DNA of 64,000 nt from Winkia neuii (GCF_029011175.1 NZ_CP118946.1:1054001-1118000); one strand, 5' to 3'; positions 1 to 9,054 are shown, counted from the stretch's first letter. Numbers and translations: made by a program. The notes: a model not told the origin generated them from the letters alone.

Positions 1-291
1 CGTTGGCATGAGGTAGCTACCCCCGTAGCCGCTCTTGAGGCTGTAGAAGAAAAAGTATTCCCCGTAGCCGTACTAGACGGTGAAACAGCCAAAACCTCTG
101 GATTGGTGCTGGCAAAGACAATTGCAGACACGATTGACGAAGACCACATCCCGGCGTTTATTTTTACAATCGCCCGTCCCCAGGACCAGTGGTTAGCTAA
201 CTTTTCCAAAGCTGCGGCATGCGTGCCCCTACCTATTGATCCAAAACAGATGCAAGAAGCAGTAGCAGAAGTACTAAGACAGAAACAATGA
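1..291 (+). CDS. C-terminal part of an atypical response-regulator receiver-like protein (5' end outside window)
   Basis: The frame is open from base 1 and gives 96 residues before a TGA, so the gene starts upstream of the window. The segment VAVLDGET puts an aspartate (visible residue 26) at the end of a hydrophobic strand, as in CheY-like receivers. It is followed by an alternating helix/strand pattern and a C-terminal PLPIDPKQMQEAV segment. Receiver-like proteins of unknown function with a similar VLDGE strand and an ARPQDxWLA-like stretch are known next to actinobacterial trpD. No output domain follows. The stop overlaps the trpD start (ATGA), so the two are probably translationally coupled. 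Its role is unknown and the receiver assignment is by motif only. Confidence 0.65.
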   Translation, partial: RWHEVATPVAALEAVEEKVFPVAVLDGETAKTSGLVLAKTIADTIDEDHIPAFIFTIARPQDQWLANFSKAAACVPLPIDPKQMQEAVAEVLRQKQ

Positions 292-1334
292 ACGAATTGA
301 AGTGGCCAGAGATTCTGGCAACAACGGTCGCCGGTAAGGACCTAACTTACGAACAAGCAAACTCGGTAATGGACCAGGTAATGACCGGCGAAGCCGGAGA
401 CGCCCGACTTGCGGGTTTCCTAACGGCGCTAGCCGCCAAGGGAGCCACGGTAGAGGAAATCCGTGGCTTGGCTGACTCGATGCAATCCCATGCAGTGGCA
501 CTCGATGTGCCAACTAACGTTTTAGACATTGTCGGCACCGGTGGCGACCAGGCACATACCGTAAATATCTCAACTATGGCATCCCTGGTCATCGCCGCAG
601 CCGGAGTACCGCTGGTAAAGCACGGAAACCGAGCGTCGACCTCTTCATGTGGCGCTGCTGATGTGATCGAAGCGCTGGGTGTCAATCTGAACCTGAACCC
701 GAAGCAAGTGGCTGAGGTATTCAAGAAGATCGGAATTACGTTCTGCTTCGCCAACCTATTCCACCCGTCCATGCGTTTCGCTGCCCCTGTCCGAAAGATG
801 CTTGGTATTCCAACGGCTTTCAACGTACTGGGCCCCCTTACTAATCCGGCAGCACCAGAGGCATGCGCGGTGGGAGTAGCGAGCGAAAAGAATGCCCCGC
901 TTGTAGCAGGCGTATTTGCAGCCAGGGGAATGCGTGGACTGGTCTTCCGTGGCATCAACCGGGGCCTGGATGAGCTTTCCGCAATTGAGCCAAACCAGAT
1001 CTGGGATATCCGAGACGGCAAGGTCGAATATTCCGAGGTTGACGCTACGACGCAGCTGGGACTCCAACAGGCTAGTTTAGAAGACCTACGCGGCGGCGAT
1101 CCTGCCCACAACGCCAAGGTCTTCCATCAGATCATGGACGGCCAGGAAGGTCCGATCCAAGACGCGGTGTTACTGAATGCCGCAGGTGGAATCGTTGCTT
1201 ATGGTCTGAATGAACAGGTCAGCCAGGGTGATCTGGTCGATAGATTGAAGGCAGGCCTGCAAATTGCTAGGCAGACGTTGGAATCTGGCAAGCCGGCTGA
1301 GCTTTTGGAAAAGTGGATTGAACTTACGAAGTAG
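288..1334 (+). CDS. trpD: Anthranilate phosphoribosyltransferase
   Basis: Transfers the phosphoribosyl group of PRPP to anthranilate, the second committed step of tryptophan synthesis, in the cytoplasm. The 348-residue length is normal for TrpD. Hallmarks are GTGGD at residues 83-87 (PRPP binding), KHGNRASTSSCG at 111-122 and NVLGPLTNPA in the middle of the protein. The ATG overlaps the upstream stop by four bases. The rest of the trp pathway is not here; a stand-alone trpD next to a receiver-like gene and a UvrC-like nuclease is normal in actinobacteria. The 3' end overlaps the convergent nuclease gene by 11 bases. Confidence 0.97.
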   Translation: MNELKWPEILATTVAGKDLTYEQANSVMDQVMTGEAGDARLAGFLTALAAKGATVEEIRGLADSMQSHAVALDVPTNVLDIVGTGGDQAHTVNISTMASLVIAAAGVPLVKHGNRASTSSCGAADVIEALGVNLNLNPKQVAEVFKKIGITFCFANLFHPSMRFAAPVRKMLGIPTAFNVLGPLTNPAAPEACAVGVASEKNAPLVAGVFAARGMRGLVFRGINRGLDELSAIEPNQIWDIRDGKVEYSEVDATTQLGLQQASLEDLRGGDPAHNAKVFHQIMDGQEGPIQDAVLLNAAGGIVAYGLNEQVSQGDLVDRLKAGLQIARQTLESGKPAELLEKWIELTK

Positions 1335-3069
1335 CCAGCTTAAGTTTTTTGTACAAACCTAAGTATTTTCCGACCCCGTCAACATCCCAGGAGGCGGGGT
1401 CGGAGTCTTTTCCTTGCCAAGAAATTATTCTGGTTCCCTCCCGCAGAATCCACTTAGAGTTTGCCAATAGCTCCTCACGGGAAAACGAAGTTTTCGCTTC
1501 ATCTTCCTTTGCAGGCCACATGTTTGTTAGCGAGTCGAGGACGGGTAGGGGAGAAGTCCTGGGTGCGCTTAATGCTTTCGCTATCAGGCTTCCGTGCGAA
1601 AACCCTAAGATTTCCCAGCCTCCTTGCGGCCTCCTACGAGCGGCAATGATCTTAGGGGAGCGGCGCACCGATTTCGTCCAAAGATTTGCAAAAGCACCAT
1701 CCAGAAGCGATTTTAGGTCGTCGCGGACCATAGCGGCATCCTCATATTGCTCGGCGGCTGAAAAATCTCCGATAGTTTCTATGAAAGAGCTAACGAGTGT
1801 CGAAAGATGCCCCTCCAAGAGATTGGCCGCATCAACGATTGCCTCTTCATCTTTCTTTGAGAATCCGTGGCAGGGTGCTGTGCAACCGGCAGTCTCAGCC
1901 AGGTAGCAATCCTTGGCATAGGGATGGGCTACTCGCCGCAAAGGGGAGGTGCACTGCCGTAGTCGCGACGCTCTAGAGAGTATCAAAGACGCTGCTTGCG
2001 CTCGCTTTCTGGACGAGAAGGGTCCCATTCGCTTCCCTTTAGGAACACGGGTGACTTTGAGCCTGGGCACTTCTTCCACTGTGAGCTCGACCCACCAATG
2101 CCGCATCTGATTGCGTGAGGCCCGGTTGTATGGAGGCGAAAGTCTGGCGATCTCTTGTAGTTCCAGGATTCGTGCCTGATGTTCCGAAGGCGTCCGCGTA
2201 TAGGTGACTGAGGCGGCTATATCCAGCATTTCACGAATTCGACCACGGTTTTCCCCTGCAGTGAAATATGAGCGGGTCCTAGAATGCAGGTTCTTAGAAG
2301 AACCGACGTAAAGGACATCGCCTATCTGCGAACGAAAGTAGTACACCCCTGGGCAGGCGGGAATATTCTGTACCAGCGCTACCTTGCGCCTGCGTTTCAA
2401 AGGGACGGGCTTTGAAATAGTACGGACATCTTCTAGATGTGTAAGGCCTAGAGGAGCGGCCTTTTCAAGCAGTCCGTACAGCACGTCAACGGTTGCTCGG
2501 GCATCTGACAGTGCCCGGTGATCAGGAATTGTAGAGGTCGAAAATAGCCCGGCCAAGGTGCCTAACTTATGATTGCGCACCTGTGGGCGGGGCAGTACCA
2601 ACCTGGCTAAAGCGAGGGTGTCCAGCACTGTCGGAGAAGGCCAGGGGTAGGCGAGGCGAGATGCCGCCCTCTTTAGAAACCCGACGTCAAAGGCAGCGTT
2701 GTGTGCAACTAGGACAGTCTGGTCCGAGAAGTAGGCGAATTCTAAGAAGGTGGGAAACACCGATGCTATGACTGGTGCCCTGCTGACAGCAGCATTTGTG
2801 ATACCGGTGAGAGCGGTGATCTTGGGGGGAATGTATTGCTCTGGGTTTACTAGCGTCGAAAACTCGCCCAGAACTTCGCCGCCCCGCACTTTCACCGCCC
2901 CAATTTCTGTGATTGCCGCACCAGCGCCCATGCCTGTAGTCTCCAGGTCAACTACTACGAACGTAACCTGTTGGAGCGGGGTGCCCATCTGTTCAAAAGA
3001 GGACTGAACTCCACTGGTGGAATCTAGGGAGCGCAGTTTCGCTAGTTCTGTCGATAGCCTGGCTGTCAT
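1324..3069 (-). CDS. DEDDh 3'-5' exonuclease fused to a GIY-YIG/UvrC-like region
   Basis: A 581-residue fusion. Residues about 35-200 are a DEDDh exonuclease of the DnaQ type, with D41 and E43 in VVDLETTG, D128 in HNAAFD, and H184 and D189 in HRALSDA. Residues about 236-320 are a GIY-YIG endonuclease module (GVYYF at 241, YVGSSKN at 254), followed by a UvrC-like middle region with a cysteine-containing YLAETAGCTAPC segment. The M. tuberculosis counterpart by position and architecture is Rv2191. A role in DNA repair is inferred. The ATG at 3069 was chosen because it lies just before the exonuclease core and forms TAATG with the stop of the upstream gene; the frame is open further upstream. Confidence 0.9.
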   Translation of the reverse strand: MTARLSTELAKLRSLDSTSGVQSSFEQMGTPLQQVTFVVVDLETTGMGAGAAITEIGAVKVRGGEVLGEFSTLVNPEQYIPPKITALTGITNAAVSRAPVIASVFPTFLEFAYFSDQTVLVAHNAAFDVGFLKRAASRLAYPWPSPTVLDTLALARLVLPRPQVRNHKLGTLAGLFSTSTIPDHRALSDARATVDVLYGLLEKAAPLGLTHLEDVRTISKPVPLKRRRKVALVQNIPACPGVYYFRSQIGDVLYVGSSKNLHSRTRSYFTAGENRGRIREMLDIAASVTYTRTPSEHQARILELQEIARLSPPYNRASRNQMRHWWVELTVEEVPRLKVTRVPKGKRMGPFSSRKRAQAASLILSRASRLRQCTSPLRRVAHPYAKDCYLAETAGCTAPCHGFSKKDEEAIVDAANLLEGHLSTLVSSFIETIGDFSAAEQYEDAAMVRDDLKSLLDGAFANLWTKSVRRSPKIIAARRRPQGGWEILGFSHGSLIAKALSAPRTSPLPVLDSLTNMWPAKEDEAKTSFSREELLANSKWILREGTRIISWQGKDSDPASWDVDGVGKYLGLYKKLKLATS

Positions 3070-3434
3070 TACCTTCGCCTGGAGCGCAGCGCAATAGTAA
3101 GCGGGATCGGCGTAGCGAGCGCAATAACTATGAGGACACCACCTAAGAAAGCAGGCATGGTCCTTCCCATAAAGAAGAATATTGTGGCTGTGATAATAAC
3201 CATAGCCCACATGGCGATGAAGATGATTACAGGCAGAGAGAGGCTAATTTTCCCCTGGGGCCTTGGAGGTGTAAAACGCTCTTCCTCGAGGCTGTAATCA
3301 CGAGGTCCGCGCATTGCCATTGCCCCAGGAGAGGGCGCTTTCTTGCCCATCTGTACTCCCATGCCGGGGGCATCGGAAATATCTATTTGTTCCACAATGT
3401 CGCGGAAGCGTCGATTTAATTCCTTTTTTGACAT
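3069..3434 (-). CDS. Small two-helix membrane protein of unknown function
   Basis: A 121-residue protein starting MSKKELNRRF. It has a hydrophilic N-terminal half rich in Met, Pro and Gly, then two hydrophobic segments (about residues 65-91 and 93-116), and ends in a basic RSRRR tail. The pattern predicts a small cytoplasmic-membrane protein with the N-terminal part exposed to the cytosol. I do not recognise the family with confidence. The start is uncertain: another in-frame ATG lies 14 codons upstream, and the GGAAG before the chosen ATG is only two bases away. Its TAA overlaps the ATG of the nuclease gene, suggesting a two-gene operon. Confidence 0.65.
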   Translation of the reverse strand: MSKKELNRRFRDIVEQIDISDAPGMGVQMGKKAPSPGAMAMRGPRDYSLEEERFTPPRPQGKISLSLPVIIFIAMWAMVIITATIFFFMGRTMPAFLGGVLIVIALATPIPLTIALRSRRR

Positions 3435-3542
3435 GTCTTCCGGCCCGCCGTGCCCCAAGTTTTGCTTTCCCGTCATACGATGAAGACTAGCGCTTGCCAC
3501 CCACAGGTGAAAGCTGGCAGATGCGAACTTGAAGGGAAAGAC

Positions 3543-4262
3543 GTGTTTTATCGACTGCTGAAGGCGATTTTAGGCCCGATACTAAAGATTGTCTATAAAC
3601 CTTGGATAGAGGGCGCCGAGAACATTCCCTCTGAGGGGCCCGCCATTTTGGCCTCCAATCACCTGGCCGTAATTGATTCGTTCTTTCTGCCTTTGATGAT
3701 TGAACGGGAAGTTGTGTTTATGGGAAAGGCCGACTACTTCACCGGGAAAGGCGTCAAAGGCAAGCTTGTGGCTCGCTTCATGCGGGCCGTTGGCACTATT
3801 CCTGTAGATCGAACAGGTGGCAAGAAGTCGCAGGCTGCTTTGCGTACCGGGCTTCGCCGACTAGACGAGGGCGGCCTGTTCGGTATCTACCCAGAGGGTA
3901 CCCGTAGCCCCGATGGGCGGCTTTACCGCGGTAAAACAGGGGTTGCCCGAATGGCACTGGAATCGGGAGCTCCGGTAGTGCCGGTAGCAATGATTGGCAC
4001 CAACGTGGCCCAGCCTATTGGTACTGTGATTCCTCGCCCTCACAGGGTTGGCATCAAAGTCGGTCCGGCGTTGGACTTTAGCCGGTACCGGGGGCTAGAA
4101 AACGACCGCTTCGTGTTGCGTGCAATCACAGACGAGATTATGTATTCGCTAATGAGTCTTTCCGGGCAAGAATATGTGGACAAGTACGCAGCTGATGTAA
4201 AGCGCAAGCTCTCTGAAGAGGGTAAATTTGCCGGTCCCGTGCCTGGTGGAAAGCAGAAGTAG
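3543..4262 (+). CDS. plsC: 1-acyl-sn-glycerol-3-phosphate acyltransferase (PlsC family)
   Basis: A 239-residue member of the PlsC/LPLAT family, which acylates lysophosphatidic acid or a related acceptor at the inner face of the membrane. Seen: the catalytic NHLAVID box (H40, D45), the glycerophosphate-binding GIYPEGTRS box at about 115-122, and VPVAMIGT after it. The GTG at 3543 is preferred over an upstream in-frame start because AAGGGAAAG sits just before it and the family usually starts close to a hydrophobic segment. The positional counterpart in M. tuberculosis is Rv2182c. The exact acceptor cannot be read from sequence. Confidence 0.88.
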   Translation: MFYRLLKAILGPILKIVYKPWIEGAENIPSEGPAILASNHLAVIDSFFLPLMIEREVVFMGKADYFTGKGVKGKLVARFMRAVGTIPVDRTGGKKSQAALRTGLRRLDEGGLFGIYPEGTRSPDGRLYRGKTGVARMALESGAPVVPVAMIGTNVAQPIGTVIPRPHRVGIKVGPALDFSRYRGLENDRFVLRAITDEIMYSLMSLSGQEYVDKYAADVKRKLSEEGKFAGPVPGGKQK

Positions 4263-4300
4263 TAAAAATGGGCGGTGTGCGCCCAGTAACGTAAAACCTT

Positions 4301-4343
4301 TACAATAGACCGTGACACAGATTAAATTTCTTGGAAGGAATTG
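4301..4343 (+). promoter_or_regulatory. Probable promoter and ribosome-binding site of pfp
   Basis: TACAAT at 4301-4306 is a good -10 element, with no clear -35 seventeen bases upstream. A GGAAGGA ribosome-binding site at 4333-4339 supports the ATG at 4344, although TTG at 4341 and ATG at 4350 are also in frame. Confidence 0.5.
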
Positions 4344-5564
4344 ATGACTATGCGTCGCGTAGCCCTGCTAACTGCCGGTGGTTTCGCTCCCTGTCTGTCA
4401 GCTGCCGTTGGGTACCTGATCGATAACTACACTAAGCAAAATCCAGATGTTGAAATCATTGCTTACCAGAATGGCTACCACGGCTTGCTAACTGGGAACT
4501 ACATTGTGGTCGACGATGAGGCTCGTAAGAACGCCTTGCATCTGACTGAGTTTGGCGGATCGCCTATTGGTAACTCGCGTGTGAAGCTCACTAACAAGGA
4601 AGACCTCCTAAAGCGAGGGCTTATTCCCGAGGGCGTAGAGCCGCTTGGGTATGCCGCCGAAAAGCTTAAGGATGATGGCGTTGACGTACTGCACACCATT
4701 GGTGGCGACGACACTAACACCACTGCTGCTGATCTTGCGGAGTATCTGCACGAGCACGATTATGAGCTGACAGTTGTCGGGCTGCCGAAGACTATCGATA
4801 ACGACGTATATCCGATCCGACAGTCGCTCGGTGCTTGGACTGCAGCTGAGCAGGGGGCAACTTTCGCCGCTAATATCATCGGCGAACATCGAGTCAGCCC
4901 GCGTATGCTCATTGTTCATGAGGTCATGGGCCGTAACTGTGGTTACCTGACTGCCCAGACCGCCAAGGTTTACCGCGAGCGCTTGGATCAGCGCAACTGG
5001 GTGCCATCGATTGGCCTGTCTAAGGAACGCTGGGACATTCATGCTGTTTACGTCCCAGAGGAATCGATCGACATTGATGCGGAGTCGAAACGTCTGAAGG
5101 GCATCATGGACGAGCTCGGAAACGTGAACATTTTCCTGTCGGAGGGTGCTGGTGTAGATGACATCGTCCGCGAATTGGAAGAGGCCGGCGAAGAGGTACA
5201 GCGAGACGCCTTCGGGCACGTAAAGCTGGACACTATCAATCCGGGCAATTGGTTCGCCAAGCAGTTTGCAAAGCGGATTGGCGCTGAAAAGGTGATGGTG
5301 CAGAAGTCTGGTTACTTCTCTCGCTCGGCTGCTGCAAATAAGGAAGACCTGGATCTAATCAAGTCCATGTGCGACTTGGCAGTGGAGTGCGCTAAGGAAG
5401 GCAAACCTGGCGTTATCGGTCATGATGAAGACAATGACGACAAGCTGTCAGTCATCGACTTCGCCCGCATCAAGGGCGGCAAGCCCTTCAATGTGGACGT
5501 TGACTGGTACGTGGATCTGCTAGAGCAGATTGGCCAGCCCCGAGGCAAGAAACTAGCAAAGTAG
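4344..5564 (+). CDS. pfp: Pyrophosphate-dependent 6-phosphofructokinase
   Basis: A 406-residue phosphofructokinase-family enzyme that phosphorylates fructose 6-phosphate, reversibly and with pyrophosphate as donor if the motif is read correctly. The key sign is GGDD at residues 120-123: the second Asp replaces the Gly of ATP-dependent enzymes (GGDG) and blocks ATP. It is paired with PKTIDND at 148-154 and MGRNCGYL at 195-202, as in PPi-PFKs. It appears monocistronic, with its own promoter and a hairpin after the stop. A PPi-linked glycolytic step is known in some actinobacteria; whether an ATP-dependent enzyme also exists is not visible here. Confidence 0.93.
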   Translation: MTMRRVALLTAGGFAPCLSAAVGYLIDNYTKQNPDVEIIAYQNGYHGLLTGNYIVVDDEARKNALHLTEFGGSPIGNSRVKLTNKEDLLKRGLIPEGVEPLGYAAEKLKDDGVDVLHTIGGDDTNTTAADLAEYLHEHDYELTVVGLPKTIDNDVYPIRQSLGAWTAAEQGATFAANIIGEHRVSPRMLIVHEVMGRNCGYLTAQTAKVYRERLDQRNWVPSIGLSKERWDIHAVYVPEESIDIDAESKRLKGIMDELGNVNIFLSEGAGVDDIVRELEEAGEEVQRDAFGHVKLDTINPGNWFAKQFAKRIGAEKVMVQKSGYFSRSAAANKEDLDLIKSMCDLAVECAKEGKPGVIGHDEDNDDKLSVIDFARIKGGKPFNVDVDWYVDLLEQIGQPRGKKLAK

Positions 5565-5577
5565 TTTTACTCACGTG

Positions 5578-5612
5578 CGCCCGTCTGTCGGAACACTCCG
5601 ATAAGGCGGGCG
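5578..5612 (+). terminator. Candidate hairpin terminator after pfp
   Basis: CGCCCG at 5578-5583 pairs with CGGGCG at 5607-5612. An inner stem TCGGA/TCCGA closes an ACAC loop, with one bulge between the two stems. Only three T residues follow, so termination strength is uncertain. Confidence 0.5.
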
Positions 5613-5621
5613 TTTGCGCTC

Positions 5622-5634
5622 TATCATGTGTTGC
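5622..5634 (+). promoter_or_regulatory. -10 element for a leaderless aroG transcript
   Basis: TATCAT at 5622-5627 ends seven bases before ATG 5635, which would make the A of the start codon the likely first transcribed base. No Shine-Dalgarno sequence precedes the ATG. Confidence 0.5.
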
Positions 5635-6963
5635 ATGCTTACCGAAGATCCTAAACAGTCCTGGAGGGCTTTTCCTGCCCTGCAGCAACCGGCCTATCCG
5701 GATGAAGAAGCCCTACGAGCAGTATTGGCAGATTTGGAGCTTCGGCCCCCACTAGTTTTTGCTGGCGAGGTAGATAAGCTAAAGACCCAGATGGGGCAGG
5801 CAGGCGCAGGTGAAGCGTTTGTATTGATGGGCGGAGATTGCGCCGAGACATTCGCTGAATCTACCGCTGACCACGTCCGCCTGAAGATGCAGACAATCCT
5901 GCAGATGGCAATCGTGCTCACATACGCGGGAGGTATCCCCGTCATCAAAGTAGGCAGGATGGCCGGTCAGTACGCAAAACCGCGTAGTAGCGACTTTGAG
6001 GAACGCGACGGGGTTACATTGCCGTCTTACCGCGGCGACTCTGTCAACTCGCACGAGTTTACGAAAGAAGCACGCACCCCGGATCCGGCCAGGCTGCTGG
6101 GAGCTTACACGCATTCCGGTACCACGTTTAACCTGATTAGGGCATTCACGCAGGGTGGCTATGCAGATCTGCGGGAAGTGCATGCATGGAACCGCGGTTT
6201 TACTTCCAATCCCGCGTACAAGAAATTTGAGCAATTGGCGGCCGAGATCGACCACGCCCTTAAATTCATGAAAGCCTGCGGGGTTGATTTTGACGCATTG
6301 CAATATGTTGACTTTTATAGCGCTCACGAGGCATTGCTACTTGAATATGAAGCAGCGCTAACCAGAACCGACTCCCGTACCGACGATCTTTACAACACGT
6401 CGGCACACATGTTGTGGATTGGGGAGCGGACTCGTGACCCGAAGGGAGCTCACGTCGAGCTTCTTAGCAAGGTAAAGAATCCTATAGGCGTCAAAATAGG
6501 TCCGAACGCAAAGCCGGAGGACATCTTCGCCCTGACCGACAAGCTCAATCCAGAGGGCGAGCCTGGGCGCATGTCGCTAATAACGCGAATGGGCGCTGAG
6601 AATATCCGCGAGAAGCTTCCGAAACTAGTTGAGGCAGTGAAGGCGGATGGACGTCCATATACGTGGCTAACTGACCCCATGCACGGCAACACCATTACCT
6701 ATGGTGGATACAAGACTCGGCGCTTTGACACAATCTTGGACGAGGTGAAGGGATTCTTCGAAGTACACCGCGCCCTCGGCACCATTCCGGGTGGGATTCA
6801 TGTCGAGCTAACCGGCGATGACGTTACCGAAGTAATCGGTGGATCTGAGCCAGTCGGTGAGGCCGATCTGGGTTCTAGATACGAAACTTTGGTAGATCCG
6901 CGGCTGAATCATCAGCAATCCCTCGAGATGGCTTTCCAGGTAGCTTCTCTGCTAAATTCCTGA
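5635..6963 (+). CDS. aroG: Class II 3-deoxy-7-phosphoheptulonate (DAHP) synthase
   Basis: Condenses phosphoenolpyruvate with erythrose 4-phosphate to start the shikimate pathway. The 442-residue length and the motifs place it in the class II (plant/mycobacterial) family. GGDCAE at residues 66-71 holds the metal-binding Cys68, VGRMAGQYAKPRS at 106-118 is a substrate-binding loop, and HGNT in PMHGNTITYGG lies near the C-terminus. The ATG at 5635 is favoured because a -10 element is placed for a leaderless start; ATG 5626 and TTG 5614 are also in frame. The M. tuberculosis counterpart by position is Rv2178c. The convergent kinase gene ends one base away. Confidence 0.96.
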   Translation: MLTEDPKQSWRAFPALQQPAYPDEEALRAVLADLELRPPLVFAGEVDKLKTQMGQAGAGEAFVLMGGDCAETFAESTADHVRLKMQTILQMAIVLTYAGGIPVIKVGRMAGQYAKPRSSDFEERDGVTLPSYRGDSVNSHEFTKEARTPDPARLLGAYTHSGTTFNLIRAFTQGGYADLREVHAWNRGFTSNPAYKKFEQLAAEIDHALKFMKACGVDFDALQYVDFYSAHEALLLEYEAALTRTDSRTDDLYNTSAHMLWIGERTRDPKGAHVELLSKVKNPIGVKIGPNAKPEDIFALTDKLNPEGEPGRMSLITRMGAENIREKLPKLVEAVKADGRPYTWLTDPMHGNTITYGGYKTRRFDTILDEVKGFFEVHRALGTIPGGIHVELTGDDVTEVIGGSEPVGEADLGSRYETLVDPRLNHQQSLEMAFQVASLLNS

Positions 6964-6964
6964 T

Positions 6965-8980
6965 CTACACGTGGATCAGCGTAATTGTAGAGCCTACCTT
7001 GGCCATCTTGCCGCCCTTCGGGCTTTGGTCATATACGCGGTGTGGGTCAATGCCAAGGAGCTTGGCCCGCACCTCAACCTTGAAGCCTAGCTTTTCCAAT
7101 TGGGCCTTTGCCTCTGACATCTTCATGCCACGAAGGTTGGGAACTTCTTTCTTTTCTGGCCCGAGCGAGAGCACGTAGGAGATTGGGTCGCCCCGGTAGG
7201 CGTCAGTGCCAGCCTTTGGATCCTGGCTGAGCACCTTGCCTGCGGCGATGTCATTGGAGTGCTGCTCTGTAACGGTTGCGCGAAGACCAAGTTGGGAAGT
7301 CTCCTTGGCCGCTTCCTCAGCGCTTTTACCTGAAAGATCAGGAATCTTTATGGGCTCGCGCCCCTTTGAAATGACCAGGGAGACCTTCGTATGGTGGCGA
7401 AGTGTGGCCGGAGGCGCAGGGGAGGTAGATATTACCTTGTCCTTGGCAACGGTGCCCGAGTATTCTTCGGAAATCTTTCCGATCGTTAGTGGAGCCGCCT
7501 TGAGTGCCTCTATCGCCTCGTCTTTGGACTTTCCGACTACATCCGGCAGGGGCACCATCTGCACACCTTTGGATACAACCAAAGCGATCTTGGTACCGGG
7601 TTTCACCTTTTGTTTGGCTGACGGTTTCGTAGAAATGACAATGCCGCTTGGGACCGTGTCCGAGAATTCTGCCTTCTTATTCGGATCCAGGTTGGTGTCT
7701 ACAAGCAGCTTTTCTGCAGTGGAATCCTGGAGCCCAACCACGTTAGGAACATCAACGCGTCTGCCAGGGCCATAGATGAAGTACCAGATGGTGCCCAAAA
7801 TTAGGCTCAGCACGATCACTATGGCCCCGAGGATTACCGCCCAGTTCTTTGACTTGCGGATTGTTGCGGGGGAATCAATTGCTCCAATCGGCAGCGCAGA
7901 AGTGCCAGAACCGTAATCAATTGCTGCGGTGGATGAAGAACGCGGGGCAACTTCTGTTTTGTTCTTTTCCTTGGTTTGCTGTGGGAGGACAGTGTACTTC
8001 TTTGCCAGCGTTTCTGGATCTAAGGCATTAATCACTTCACGCACGTAGTGTGCTCCGGCAGCCCCATCTTGAGGGCGATCTGCCGGTTCCCGGGCAGCAA
8101 GAGCGCAAAGCAGATCATCCACCTCGGATGGGATCCACTCAATTGTGTCGGAAAGGCGCGGAATGTCCTCGTGCACGTGCGACCAAGCCACCGCGATAGC
8201 GCTTGACGAAACATAAGGTGGCTTACCTGTGAGTAATTCATAGGCCATGATGCCAACCGAGTAGATATCAGAGCGAGCATCCGCCTCGCCGGAAGTGACT
8301 AGTTCCGGAGGAATGTAAGCGACCGTTCCGAGGACGGAACCGGTGGTGGCCATGGTTGCATCTGATACGGCACGAGCCAGACCGAAATCGGCAACCTTAA
8401 CATTGCCATCTTTAGTTAGAAGGACGTTTTCAGGTTTCACGTCCCGATGAATAAGGCCTGACCGGTGGGCAGGAGCGAGTGCCTCTAGGACGGAGTCGAT
8501 AATGGAGAGCGTTTCGCCTAGGCTAAGAGAGCCTTCCTCGCGAAGCCGCTCACGCAGGTTAGTGCCGTCGACAAGTTCCATTACCAGATAGCCAGCACCA
8601 TTTACTATTCCCTGGTCAAACACAGATACGACCGAGGGGTGATTGATCCGGGCAGTAGCTCTTGCCTCGTGTCTAAATCTAGCGACTAGATCGGGAGAAC
8701 CGGACAGGTGCGGGTGCATCACTTTTAGTGCTACCGGCCTATCAAGTCGTTCGTCGCGGGCTCTGTAGACAGTTGCCATACCGCCGGAGGAAATCTTGTC
8801 CAAGACCATGTACCTACCGTCCACGATCTTGCCGACTAGAGGATCGCCCGCCGGGGCTGAAGGGGCAGAACTTTCCGCATCTGCAAGGGGCTTTGTGTCC
8901 CCTTTAGATTTGTTGGCCTTAAATGGAAGATGCAGCGCTCTCTTCGAATCGGCGCGCTTGATCCCCCGAGGTCCTTCCAT
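6965..8980 (-). CDS. Membrane Ser/Thr protein kinase with four PASTA domains
   Basis: A 671-residue Hanks-type kinase. The cytoplasmic kinase domain spans about residues 57-320, with a glycine-rich loop SSGGMATVY, catalytic K86, HRD at 178-180, DFG at 198-200 and an activation loop rich in Thr. A transmembrane helix at about 379-403 is followed by four extracellular PASTA repeats (from about 408 to the end), which bind muropeptide or lipid II in known kinases. The position next to an Rv2175c-type gene matches M. tuberculosis PknL, but PknL lacks this large PASTA region, so this protein is PknB-like in architecture. The ATG at 8980 has no Shine-Dalgarno and is preceded by TAGAAT, suggesting a leaderless mRNA. 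Confidence 0.94.
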   Translation of the reverse strand: MEGPRGIKRADSKRALHLPFKANKSKGDTKPLADAESSAPSAPAGDPLVGKIVDGRYMVLDKISSGGMATVYRARDERLDRPVALKVMHPHLSGSPDLVARFRHEARATARINHPSVVSVFDQGIVNGAGYLVMELVDGTNLRERLREEGSLSLGETLSIIDSVLEALAPAHRSGLIHRDVKPENVLLTKDGNVKVADFGLARAVSDATMATTGSVLGTVAYIPPELVTSGEADARSDIYSVGIMAYELLTGKPPYVSSSAIAVAWSHVHEDIPRLSDTIEWIPSEVDDLLCALAAREPADRPQDGAAGAHYVREVINALDPETLAKKYTVLPQQTKEKNKTEVAPRSSSTAAIDYGSGTSALPIGAIDSPATIRKSKNWAVILGAIVIVLSLILGTIWYFIYGPGRRVDVPNVVGLQDSTAEKLLVDTNLDPNKKAEFSDTVPSGIVISTKPSAKQKVKPGTKIALVVSKGVQMVPLPDVVGKSKDEAIEALKAAPLTIGKISEEYSGTVAKDKVISTSPAPPATLRHHTKVSLVISKGREPIKIPDLSGKSAEEAAKETSQLGLRATVTEQHSNDIAAGKVLSQDPKAGTDAYRGDPISYVLSLGPEKKEVPNLRGMKMSEAKAQLEKLGFKVEVRAKLLGIDPHRVYDQSPKGGKMAKVGSTITLIHV

Positions 8981-8986
8981 GGTTGC

Positions 8987-8992
8987 ATTCTA
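8987..8992 (-). promoter_or_regulatory. -10 element for a leaderless kinase transcript
   Basis: Read on the minus strand, TAGAAT ends six bases before the kinase ATG (8980) and no ribosome-binding site is present. It lies in the short divergent region shared with the Rv2175c-type gene. Confidence 0.5.
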
Positions 8993-9016
8993 CGTGTATA
9001 AACCGCGCTGGCGAAC

Positions 9017-9054
9017 TTTACACACGCCCCAGAGGGCAATGTAGTCTTAAGCGC
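9017..9054 (+). promoter_or_regulatory. Promoter of the Rv2175c-type gene, leaderless
   Basis: TAGTCT at 9042-9047 ends seven bases before ATG 9055. A possible -35 TTTACA lies at 9017-9022 with a 19-base spacer. No Shine-Dalgarno is seen. Confidence 0.45.

Noticed and set aside
347-1117. 256-codon open frame antisense to trpD
   Set aside because: It has no family features or ribosome-binding site and mirrors strong coding sequence on the plus strand. The same applies to other long antisense frames, for example 13612-14202 opposite parE, 4608-5219 opposite pfp and 30436-31053 opposite the peptidase.
3435-3476. Longer start for the two-helix membrane protein at the ATG at 3476
   Set aside because: No ribosome-binding site lies before that ATG, and the extra 14 residues look non-conserved. 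It is not excluded.
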